Shown: positions 54,718 to 64,000 of the stretch, one piece after another
How the letters are laid out: every line of letters begins with the position of its first letter
Numbering within the stretch: position 1 is the first letter of the stretch
From: Neofusicoccum parvum
Lineage: Eukaryota; Ascomycota; Dothideomycetes; Botryosphaeriales; Botryosphaeriaceae
Assembly: GCA_020912385.1 (NCBI GenBank)
Contig: CP087222.1
Coordinates: 682,001 to 746,000 of the forward strand
DNA: 64,000 bases
Direction: 5' to 3'
Program-made: the position numbers and the translations under genes
Notes under the pieces: model-generated
Databases searched by the model: none
Told to the model about the DNA's origin: nothing
Seen by the model: only the letters and a program-made list of their open reading frames with translations

Positions 54718-56001
54718 TCTCGATCGGTCCTCAGGTTTGCAATCCATGACCAGGGCTCCGGACGACGGCCTTCACCGGCGAGGCGTGCGATGAACAGGAC
54801 TTCCGGAACAGAAATCAGAATGCACCAGCACACAGGCACGGGTGCGTTTGATTTAGGGGGGAGATGTCACTGCTAGGAAACGGGGAGAGCTCACCGCTTT
54901 CGGACTTGATTTCTTGTTTTTCTGCTTGTCTGCTGCTCCAAGTACTAAATCTCCTGAGACGTACAAGGATAAACCACGCGCGCCGTCGAATAAAGTGTTT
55001 GATGATCTGAAAGATTTCGTCGCGGGGATGCGTGTGCACTTCCGAAATGGCCATGTCCCTGTTTGCCGCGGACAGACACGGTGAGGGCATGCAGGCACAC
55101 GTGTAAAAGGCTGCAATGTCACCCTCGCATGGGCTGTGACACACGAGTACGTACACAGAGGACGCCTCATGTCGTGCCCAAATGGCATTCACCCTAGCGA
55201 GACAGGTGGTGGGGTGATTGGGCATGGGCTGCATGAGAAACGGCCGGCGGAATGCGGAGAAAGGCCAGCATGCGGCGCACCGGACCGTCGCCTGGCAGCC
55301 ATTGGGAAGGAATCTGACGCTCCGACACACTTTCGGACCAAGGTACGGGCTGCTGCTGACGAGGATTGGCTCCCTTGAGCCGTGCAGGCGCCGCGCCAAG
55401 GTGGTGAGGGTGGCAGCTGGTTGGAGCGCCGCCGGAGCCGCGGCCGCGCGCTGGACGTGTGGGCGCGACTTCCGGCGACGACGAAAATGTTGAGGAAAGA
55501 GGCCAGCGCGGAGGCCTGGTGGAGGGAGGGGGTTGAGCTCAGAGCGGTGGCGGAGGCGGAGGCGGAAAGGACAGGGAGTGGCAGATCGTTGCTAGTGCCC
55601 GACCCCGCCTTGCTGGGTTCCCCAGCTGTTGCATGGGATTGAGTAGCGTGTGACGGCAGCAGCAGCAGCTGGCGGTGCATCTCCTGTCCTCAACTCGCTC
55701 TCCAGCCCGCCTGCGCCGATTCACTTTTCTCTTCGCCCTCGTTCCTTCTTCGCTCTTCAGGCTCCTTCCGCGCCCCACGCTCGGTTCATCTGCGGCTGCC
55801 AGCTCAGACCACTTTTGCTTCCCCGCTTGCGTCACTGCTGTCTCCGTCTACAAATTGTTTACCTGCTGCCGCTGCCCCGCTCCACTTCGTCTCCTGCCAA
55901 CTGCCACCGCGCTCCGCCTCTCACCGACTCTCGCCTCACTCGGCTCGCCTCTCCTCGCCTTCAAAATTCCTCTCCGCGCGAAGATCAACGAGGCCGCCAA
56001 A
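54718..56001. other. Intergenic: promoter of the HAD gene
   Basis: 1.3 kb. AT-rich 3' flank to about 55100, then GC-rich DNA, ending in a long C/T-rich leader (about 55680-55990). No coding frame supportable. Confidence 0.45.
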
Positions 56002-56799
56002 ATGCCCAAGGTTTGGTCGCTCCGCCCTCGCTCGACGCGTCCGTGCTAACCCGACTCCCGCCCGTTTCAGATCAAGGAGCTCCTGTTCGACTGTGACAAC
56101 ACCCTCGTCCTGTCCGAAGAGCTTGCCTTCGAGGCTTGCGCCGAACTCGCCAATGAGATCCTCGAGAAGAAGGGCGTCTCCGACCGCTACACCGGCCCCT
56201 CGCTCCTGAAGGACTTCGTCGGCCAGAACTTCCGTGGCATGATGGTCTCGCTCACGAAGAAGTACAACTTTGAGCTCGCCCCGGAGGAGTTCGACAGCTA
56301 CGTTGAGCGCGAGCTCGGCAAGGTCATTGAGAAGCTGGAGGCGAAGGCTCAGCCCTGCCCGGGCGTCATCGAGGTCCTCGACCAGCTGGCTGCTGAGAAG
56401 AAGTACGGCCTGGCCGTTGTCTCCTCGTCCGCTCTGTCTCGTGTCGAAGCCTCGCTCCGCAAGGTCGGCATCGACAAGTACTTCCCCGACGGCCATGTCT
56501 TCAGCGCCGCCAGCTCGCTCCCCAAGCCCACCTCGAAGCCCGACCCGGCCATCTACTTCCATGCCTGCAAGACCATCGGCGTCGACCCCAAGGAGTGCGT
56601 TGCCATCGAGGACAGCAGGAGCGGTGCCACTGCCGCCAAGAACGCCGGCATCCCGCTCATCGGCTACGTTGGCCCTTACGAGGAGGGTGAGGAACAAGAG
56701 AGGATTGCCAAGATGCTCAAGGAGGAGTGTGGCGCTATCTACGTCATGTACCACTGGAAGGAGTTCTCCGAGGCTCTGAAGAAGGTTGAGTCCTCATAG
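56002..56799 (+). CDS. HAD-superfamily phosphatase
   Basis: Two exons (56002-56010 and 56071-56799) give 245 residues. Exon 1 is only nine bases (Met-Pro-Lys); the intron has a branch site GCTAAC and CAG acceptor. The first HAD motif DCDNT supplies Asp10 and Asp12, motif II is the VVSSSAL Ser, and motif IV is VAIEDSRSGA with acidic residues for Mg2+. A helical cap lies between. Proteins of this kind dephosphorylate small sugar phosphates such as glycerol-3-phosphate, 2-deoxyglucose-6-phosphate or phosphoglycolate. The exact substrate cannot be read from sequence. It should be cytosolic; no targeting signal seen. Confidence 0.88.
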
Positions 56800-57301
56800 A
56801 TGTGTGCTTCAGAGCACTAGATTAGAGATGGAAGCTACGCGATAGACTTCGTCATCTTACAAGGACAGGAAGAGTGGAAGAAGGCCTTTTAGCCAAGAAG
56901 ATACATATCTAACGACATCATGGGTAGACGATATCAATGCAGCCCTGACTTTCTTTCGGGATCCTCTATTCAATGACGGACAAACTTCCTTCCTCGAAAC
57001 TGACTGGAGACGTCGCCAAAACAAGTACTTGTTTTCCGAATAATACGACAGATGCGCCATCTCGCCCGAGAAATATTCATACAACGACGCTCTCATTTGC
57101 GTGCCCGCTATTAAGCTTCCGGTGCAGAGTAACACAAATTTTGTGCTCGCATAGTTTTGGCGACGATTCGTGGCGATGTTGTTTGTGAAGTGGGCCACCG
57201 ATCCGTGTCGGCCTACTCCGTGAAACTCTTTGTGGCTTCGAACTCAAAGCAATGGTAGAAGAACGGTCCCCATTCTACCTGAAAAGCACGTACATCTAAA
57301 A
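56800..57301. other. Intergenic, AT-rich
   Basis: 500 bp of 3' flank of the HAD gene. AT content is higher than in the flanks; nothing coding seen. Confidence 0.4.
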
Positions 57302-57801
57302 CTAAGCGAAGGTTAGGCCGGTCTCGCAAGGGATATCAACGCCCTTGTTCTCTTTGCCAACGGTTTCGAAGACTTCATTATCCCATCCAACGAGATCACC
57401 GGCTTGTGTCATCGCTGGCGCAGCGTTCCGAAAGATAAAGACTACCTTGCCGTCACCGTAAAGATACTGAGAGACCGGTATGACATTGCCGGCTGCCCTC
57501 TCGACCGTACTTTCCTGAACTCCTCTCACTTGCAGTGGCAGTGCGACACCCCAGTGCTATTCGACCCATGCCAGACCCCGCGATCATTTCGCTGCCAATG
57601 CAACCGCTTAAGCCAAACAGTTTCCAGTAAATGCATTGGTCACGTCACTGGCCCCGGAAATCTCGATCCACACGAAGGTGGGGCTGTAATTTTTGGACAA
57701 AGCGGCACAATTCTGGATAGCCTTGCTATTTGCAAACCCATGCCAAAGTCACCAAAACCCCTGTACAGCCAACAAAACAATAACATCAATACAAGGGCCA
57801 T
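57302..57801 (-). CDS. Possible small secreted protein (weak, structure unresolved)
   Basis: On the minus strand, an open frame ending at TAG 57304-57302 reads like a real C-terminal domain (GNVIPVSQYLYGDGKVVF, then GDLVGWDNEVFETVGK). Upstream, ATG 57801 starts a very hydrophobic lead (MALVLMLLFCWLYRG) that could be a signal peptide. One workable model joins them through a 92-nt intron (GTGACG to TAG) in phase, giving about 130 residues; a second model uses a different frame with an attractive segment (FVWIEISGASDVTNAF). I cannot choose between them and no family is recognised. It overlaps the plus-strand candidate below, so at most one is likely to be real. Confidence 0.2.
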
Positions 57802-58279
57802 CAGCGACCCGTCCGGTTCAGACAATGACTCATTACAAAGCACTCGATCCAGCGGGCCCTCAGTTGATTCGAACTTCACAGCAATCACATCCGAGAACGC
57901 TGCCAGTCCATACGTCCAGAAAATACACGACAGCTGCGAGGTCCCTACGATTTCTACCAAGAGACGCTACTTAGATGCCGCTACGAACACTGATGATGCA
58001 CCCGAAAGACCCACCGAAGGTCTTCTTCACCCAATAAAACGGGCGAGGAACAACGGGAAATCAACCCAAGATCATCTTCCGGAGGAGGGAGATCAGCAAG
58101 CGAGGGTCCAGGATGTCTCGCTGCATAGTGCGAGCTTTCTCGAGCCCCCGCCGCTTAGGCTGCGGAGCCGGCCCAGGATGGAGAATTTAAACAGAGATAC
58201 TTGTCATGGAAGAGAAGGGGACAGCAGCGTAATTTGCAGCGTGTACAGGAGCGAATTTTGGGCTCGAATACCTTTCTAG
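57740..58279 (+). CDS. Possible hypothetical protein, 179 aa (weak)
   Basis: An open frame from ATG 57740 to a stop at 58279. The product is Ser/Asn/Asp-rich and hydrophilic, with a basic stretch (HPIKRARNNGK) that resembles a nuclear localisation signal. No known domain. The frame extends upstream of 57740 without an ATG. It overlaps a minus-strand candidate, so support is weak; it could be chance in relaxed sequence. Confidence 0.25.
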   Translation: MPKSPKPLYSQQNNNINTRAISDPSGSDNDSLQSTRSSGPSVDSNFTAITSENAASPYVQKIHDSCEVPTISTKRRYLDAATNTDDAPERPTEGLLHPIKRARNNGKSTQDHLPEEGDQQARVQDVSLHSASFLEPPPLRLRSRPRMENLNRDTCHGREGDSSVICSVYRSEFWARIPF

Positions 58280-58588
58280 TATCTATTTTCTGTCTGTTTT
58301 TCTTCTTATTTTTGGGGGTTTGGAGGGAATGGGGACAAGAACAGTGTACACATCTTTCGATTTCGGTTTCATTCACGAATCAACCACGTTCTTCGAACAA
58401 AGATGCTCCCACCAAGATGAACTAAATTGCTTCTCCTTCTTCACTCTCCACGTTCAGCCGGTTCCCGCTTCGAGGGCACTCGGGGGGCTCAGTGAGTCAA
58501 AATTTACACATTACTACCTACATACACCATCTGGGTATCTTGAAAGTCCACTATCCCTCGCTTCCGCCCTCTCCATCCATCAATCCAC

Positions 58589-60654
58589 TCAATCCCTCCT
58601 ATGCATATCTTTCGGCCCATCCCCCTCCATCTCCACCACCGCCACCTCCCTCCCGTCCGCCTGATGCACCTGCCTGCCGCCCCCGTCCGCCTCGAACAAC
58701 CCCCCGCTCTGATCCAACTCCGCCCTCCCGTCCTTCTCTGCGCCGCCATATGCGCCCCCGGCCGCCGGCGGGGCGTAGTAGTTTCCCATCTCGTGCGGGG
58801 ACTGGGTGCCCGACCCGTCGTGCTGCGGGACTGGCTGGTGCTGCGTGTTCTTGCGACGCCGCAGCAGGAACCACGCGAGCACGGCCACGAGGGCCAGTCC
58901 GACTACGCCGCCGACGACGCCGCCGACGATGGCGCCGGTGTTGTTGCTGGAGCCGCTGGAGGATGCGGTGGAAGAGGCGCTGGAGCTGGAGGTGGAGGAG
59001 GCGCTGGTGGCGGAGCGGGCGACGGTGGTGGCGAAGATGGAGGTGAGGGCGGTGTCATTGAATCCGCCATCTGGAGCCTTGATGTCGGCGTTGCCGGAGC
59101 CGCTGGAGGAGGAGGTTAGTGTTTGACTCTTTGTAGGTTGGGTAGGAGCTGAGGAAAGTTGGGTACTTACTCTCCACCGATGACCTTATAGACGTCTTCC
59201 GGGACGGTGTATTCAGCACTGGCGTCGAAGCTCTTCTGCCAGGTCATCGTGGCCAGGTTCAAGATGCGGAGGGGCGGGCGCTGCGAATCGCAGTTGTGGG
59301 TCGAGTCCGTGCCGTTTTCGTTGACGATGCCGCCTAGTACAATCATCTGCGAGTCGTTGTATACGGCGCAATGGTGCTGATGCCGACCGATGTTATTCCC
59401 TGACAAAGCCTCGGTGTTGGAGCCTGTATAGTTGGAATTGTTTATCTTGACCCAGCGGAAGCTTGGGACGCTGAGAACCCAGGTTTCGGAGTACGCCTCG
59501 CCTAGCCACAAAAGTTAGTAAGAACTTCTATAGGTCTTATCGTCAGGCACGGAAACTTACTCTCGTACAAATTCCAACCGCCGTACATGGCAATGTTGAA
59601 CGATGAATAGTCCGGCGCGGCCGACATCACGGAACACTGCTCGGCGCGGCGGCCTGGGATCTCGTCACCCTGGGCCCAGACAATGTACCAGCTGGCGCTG
59701 GCAATGTCATATACATAGATCCGCTGGTTGTCCAAGACCTGGTAGGTGAACGCCTGTTCGCCAGTGGTGGAATTCAATTCCGTGCCATTGTATCCTCCCC
59801 ACACCAAGATCACACCTTGCTCGCCCATCGGCACATATACCATATTTCCTCCCACACGGGCTGGTACGGGAACACCCGAGCTGCTGGTGCTTGTCTCATT
59901 GCGCCAGGAGAGCGAGTCCGGGTTGGAGGCGTCGAAGCGCACCATACCCATGGGACGTCCGCCTGGACGAGTGGTGCCGGAGTTGCCGCCACCGGAGAAG
60001 AAAGACAGGCCAGTGCTGGGGACACTTGCTTCGCCGGGGAAGAGGCGGTTGAGCTTGTTGAAGTTTCCGCCGGAGACGGTATGGCTGGACCATTGGTTGC
60101 TCGAGGTGTTGTACTGGGCGAGGATATTATTCTCGGTGGTGGAGCCCTCTCCCAGGCCGGAGAAGACATAGAAGGAGTCGAGGGTGTAGAAGAGAGCGCC
60201 TCCTTGGCTGTGGGTTTGGTTTTCCAGGGTTTCTGTGGTATCGAATGGCACCGAAATCTGGTTCAACGAGGATGATGATATTATGCTTTCGGCCTCGATG
60301 TTCGCGCTTCCGCCGAGATCGAAGTAGTACAGCTTGTCACCTGGAGCAAGTCAGCCTCCGAGGCTAAGGTCAGGGAGCTTGCCCACGTACTGGAAGATGT
60401 CTGTCCGGCAGCGTCGCCGTCGAAATGGTAATCACCACCCATGAAATATAACCTGTCGTCAACAACGGCCACTAGAAAAAAGTCAGCAAGCTTCATGCTA
60501 GTGGCGATGAGGTCAGCCCACTCTTCTGGTTGTTGATATAGCACAAGTCTCCGTCGGCGCGGCGTTCCAAGCTGCTGTTCTCCACCAGCGGTTTTGCGCA
60601 AGCGTGCCGCAGCACTAACGGAAGCCATAACGACGCTCTCCACGAACCACGCAT
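58589..60654 (-). CDS. Kelch-repeat ectodomain protein with transmembrane anchor
   Basis: Five exons on the minus strand (60654-60522, 60471-60391, 60340-59561, 59501-59171, 59102-58589) give 612 residues, all junctions in phase. The N-terminus has a hydrophobic lead consistent with a signal peptide. About residues 45-440 carry kelch-type units: RLYFMGGDYHFD, SFYVFSGLGEG, VILVWGGYNG, NIAMYGGW and MIVLGGIV, which should form a beta-propeller. Many NxS/T sites fit glycosylation. A Ser/Thr-rich stalk of about 60 residues leads to a single hydrophobic helix (AIVGGVVGGVVGLALVAVLAWFLL) followed by RRRK and a Gly/Pro/His-rich cytosolic tail of about 80 residues. The layout resembles fungal cell-surface sensors or adhesion proteins. 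Its ligand is unknown. Confidence 0.85.
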
Positions 60655-62303
60655 GGCTAGGTGCCGGTGTTGCCTGCAAGCAAGCTCAAGAGATATGGCA
60701 AGGAGCAAAAGAGCAGCAGCCGTGAGACGACGACAACAACGACGCAGCGCAGGTTGTGGACTGGACGGCCACAACAGGTCGGTGTCAGGCGCAAGAGCAG
60801 GCAAGCAACCACAAGGGATTCCCAAGGACGCGGCGCGCGGGTTTTGTTAGGGCGACAGGATCTCAGCCAATGCTGCTAGGAGCAAAGCTTGAGATGGCCA
60901 TCGGCAGGAGCCAAGACCGGAAATAGAATGAAAGGCGCAGCGAGTAAGCCGCCGTAGCGCCAGCCCCAATCGACGGGGCCTTGTCATAGGCCGGATCGTG
61001 AGTTTTGGCCCCCAAGAAAGCGGTGGCGGTGTAATGCACGATAGACGAAGGATCGTCGCTCTAGCAGGCGAACCGACGCTCGTGAGATCCGGGAGCGCTG
61101 GAACGGGCGACTCGTGCGCGCCGGCTTGCCCAGGCAGTGTTAACTCCATCCGCAGCACCGCAACGGTCTGCGTTGGGTCCGCGTGCGTTGCGGAGGGGTG
61201 TCGGAGGGAGGAGTCTGAGACGGAGTGAGGACTGGGTGAGGCGCCAATGGGGAGTGCAGCGCGAGAGAGCAGCTGCCCCTGCAGCAGGCGCGAGACGGGC
61301 CAGGGACCGGCCGGCGTCTGAGCCGCGTGCGTCATTGGCCGGCGTGCTGACACACCCGCAGCCCGCGCAGCTGCCTCCCCGCAGACCGACAAAAGCCAGC
61401 CCGGGCCCACGCCCTGCCGCGATCGCGCTCCCGAGGACCTGAAAATCTTACCAGCCGTCGAGTGCCGGCACATGGCCGCCTTGCGAGTTGCTGCAGCCCA
61501 CGGGAAGCTGAACCAGTCGTCTCGACCGGTTTGGCGGCCCTCTTTCCGCACTCCCGCATCCGGATGAGGGCTGCAGCTCCATCTTCAAATACTCTACAAT
61601 CCAACCCTCGAGCAGACAGCCGACTGTCCTCTTGAACTCTCCGACGTCGTCTCGCGCCAAGACATCCAGCGTCATAATGCTCGAATCGACTCCTCAATCC
61701 TTCGCCACAGCCCCCACACCCGTCAAAAAGACATGCGATGCATTCGAGAAAGAGAGCGAGAGCAAAACCATGTACATCCATTTCAATCCTTTGCCGGCAT
61801 GTGCCTGTTCCGAAACCCTAGACGTGCCTGTCTTGCCGTGTCCACCGTCCCCTCTTTTTTGATAACCTGCCGACTTTTTTGTGTATTTCCGTTTTTCCTT
61901 TTCCCCACCTCGAGTCACTATTACGTCCCAACTCGTCTATCGCTTGAATGAGAACCGTGGGGGTGAGGGGGAGTTGCTGGGGGGTATTTTCTAGTAAATG
62001 CTTCGAGTGTGACGACCTTTTCTGTCCACTTTTCCCCTTTTCAAACATGCCATGATCTGATGATGAAGATGATAAAAACCAATGGTAAGGGGGGGGGCAG
62101 CACAAAAACAACCTAAATACGCCATTTCGTCTTTCCTTGCGGCAACTGCAGAGAACGCTCTCGCATCGTACCGGCCTCACCATCGAGGACAAGACCGAGT
62201 CGAGACGGGGCACGGATGAGAGTAGGCTCAACCTTGACTCTCCCGAGCCAACTTTCAGCCGAAATCCGGTTCCGGCGGTCTCGACATCCTCCACCAGGGC
62301 TTC
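60655..62303. other. Intergenic: kelch gene promoter and 3' flank of the ceramide synthase
   Basis: 1.65 kb with GC-rich promoter sequence to about 61500 and AT-richer sequence after 61650. Short overlapping frames show no domain. Nothing else supportable. Confidence 0.4.
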
Positions 62304-64000
62304 TCAGTCCTTCACAGGCTTCTCGCATCCGATTCTTCCAAGCAGCTCCTTGCGGTCGCTGGAGCCAGGGATGCTGATGCCGCTGGCCCGGCTGCTGCTG
62401 CGCTTGTACAGCCTCTCGCTCCTTCTCCTGGTCGGAGTACCGAAGTGCAGACCCTCGACGCCAACCTCCTCCTCGAGGGGCGCGACCGAGAGGGCCGCCT
62501 TGCCGCCCTTGCCCTTCTCCATGTTGCCGATGTCGCCATCCCGTTCGTTCTGGGAGCTCTCTTCCTCTTCGTCGCCCTCGTCGTCGCTGCGCGTGTCGTC
62601 GGCGCCCTGGCCGGTCAGGACCTTGTACGCGACCTGGATGATCATGTACAGCCACACAAGTGTGATGACCTGAAGCCCACCGAGCAAGCCGAGGAAGGCC
62701 CACCTGATGCGTGGGTTGAAACAGACGGGACCCTCCGGGTCGCGGAAGGGCTGCAGAACTTCCCACATAATCTCGTTGCCGCCATTGGCTGGAGTTGTCG
62801 GTGAATCGGGGAGACGGTCGCCGGACACGGAATCATAGCATCCGTAAGGCATCGCGATCGGGACAATCGCGTAAATCGACCAGCACACGGCAAGGTACAG
62901 ACCATGACGCGCGATGACCCAGCTGGCGATGAAGACTCCAAAGCCGATGTCGCAGGCGGTCTGGTAGCCGAGATACTTGAGGAGCTTGGCGCCCTGTGCG
63001 GAGACACAAAATTAACGACTGTGTAATGTTGGGGCGCCGTGCCAACGCAGCTGCGCATCGGATGACGCTCGGGAGCCCACTTACCGCGAGAAAGATATCC
63101 ACCACATCCATGAGGCACAGAATCACGTTACCGACCTTGGTCTGGTAGTAGCTGTAGCTCATGGAAACGAGCGCGCTCGTGATGATGTGGTGCGTGAACA
63201 TCTGCCAGTGGTCCTTCCGCCTCTCCTCCATGTTTATCACAAGGATCTGCTGCAGCCAGAACGCGAACTGCAGCAGGTAGTAGCCCTTCATCAGGCCGCT
63301 CATCGCGCGCGTCGGGAAGTTGTTCCAGATCTCGTAGAGGTTAAGCCAGTACGGCGAGTTGTAGTGGATGTACTGCGGTTGCACAGCATGCGTCAGCACA
63401 AGCGCACTCGAACGTGGCAGCCACCGGTGACGGTGGTGGGTGCGCGGTGAAGTCGCGGGCACGGAAGACGTCTTACCATCCCAAGACTCCAGAAGATGGA
63501 GCAATAGATCAGCAACCAGCCCTGCTCGGCGAAGCGAACGGTCGCCTTCTTCTTCGAGATGCCGCCCATGCGCGCAAACGGCTTCAGCACGTAGTCCATG
63601 ACCGCAGCCCTCAGCGCCGTGAAGACAATGACGCCGAAGAAGACGAAGGGGAGGTCGTCCCAACCCTGCGTGTACCTGCCGCTGGCGGCATCGTAGTAGG
63701 AGAGCTCGAAGAACTTGCGGGTGGTGGTGCGAGCGCGCGGGAAGCAGGCGTGCGTGAGCGCAAGCAGAAGCAGCAGGTTCACGGAGAGGCCTGGATCCAG
63801 CTGCCGTCAGCCTGAAACCCTGCACCGGAGCTCAAGAGGTTAGGGTCATACCGATCTGATGCTGCTCGAGCCAGGCGCAGAAGGTGCCGAGCAAGCTGTC
63901 ATCGCGGGCCTTCTTCCTGCGCACCTTGACGGCGTGGGCGCTGCCGTCGGCGGCGACGCCCGAGAGCAATTGGGCCTTCGGCGCGAGGGTGGGGACGCCG
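62304..64000 (-). CDS. Ceramide synthase, Lag1/TLC domain (5' end cut by window)
   Basis: Four exons on the minus strand (from beyond 64000 to 63852, 63790-63477, 63372-63085, 62993-62304) give 479 residues of a longer protein; the start codon lies outside. A basic lead is followed by a first helix (VNLLLLLALTHACFP) and the TLC domain. The Lag motif is present: HHIITSALVSMSYSYYQTKVGN with the two His, then CLMDVVDIFLA with acidic residues. Several more helices follow, then an acidic and Ser-rich cytosolic tail (EGDEEEESSQNE). The enzyme joins a sphingoid base to a fatty acyl-CoA at the ER. The tail lacks a KKxx signal. Acyl-chain preference cannot be told. Confidence 0.92.

Noticed and set aside
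1..64000. tRNA, rRNA, CRISPR arrays and intact transposons
   Set aside because: Scanned by eye for tRNA B-box-like GGTTCGA contexts, direct-repeat arrays, long terminal repeats and transposase motifs; nothing held up. A covariance-model search would be decisive for tRNAs.

Overview
The window looks like chromosomal DNA of a filamentous ascomycete (Pezizomycotina). Genes are broken by short introns, mostly 50-90 nt, with GT-AG ends and CTAAC/CTGAC-like branch sites. Third codon positions are GC-rich. The gene content is typically fungal: a Zn2Cys6 regulator, a HET-domain gene, an RTA1 protein, MFS pumps, a GH10 xylanase with a CBM1 domain, a fungal catalase and a Lag1 ceramide synthase. A Dothideomycete is my best guess from overall gene style, but that is inference only.

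Layout. 0-6 kb: a gene end, a CCDC47-like ER protein, a D-2-hydroxyacid dehydrogenase, a small unknown gene and a short-chain reductase. 6-17 kb: a Zn2Cys6 factor divergent from the reductase, a catalase, an F-box-like protein and a DAO-type FAD oxidoreductase. 17.6-19.1 kb: a HET-domain gene with two premature stops and a frameshift, read here as a pseudogene. 20-24 kb: a small SR-rich unknown and the secreted xylanase. 24-28 kb: about 4 kb with no supportable gene. 28-41 kb: a DHA1-type MFS transporter, a Cti6-like PHD protein (Rpd3L deacetylase complex), a conserved-looking unknown, a weaker unknown and a stand-alone RNase H-like protein. 41-55 kb: an RTA1 membrane protein, a P-loop sulfotransferase-like protein, a DHA2-type MFS transporter, a wax-synthase-like MBOAT acyltransferase and a second sulfotransferase-like protein. 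56-64 kb: a HAD phosphatase, two weak overlapping candidates, a kelch ectodomain protein with a transmembrane anchor, and a ceramide synthase cut by the window edge.

Most genes look like housekeeping or stand-alone functions. Two groupings suggest joint work. The reductase and the Zn2Cys6 factor share a 268-bp divergent promoter. The 41-55 kb stretch holds two transporter or transport-like proteins, one acyltransferase and two sulfotransferase-like proteins, but no backbone synthase is visible.

Coding models were spliced by hand from reading frame and splice signals, and all exon junctions named were checked for phase. No tRNA, rRNA, CRISPR array or intact transposon was recognised.
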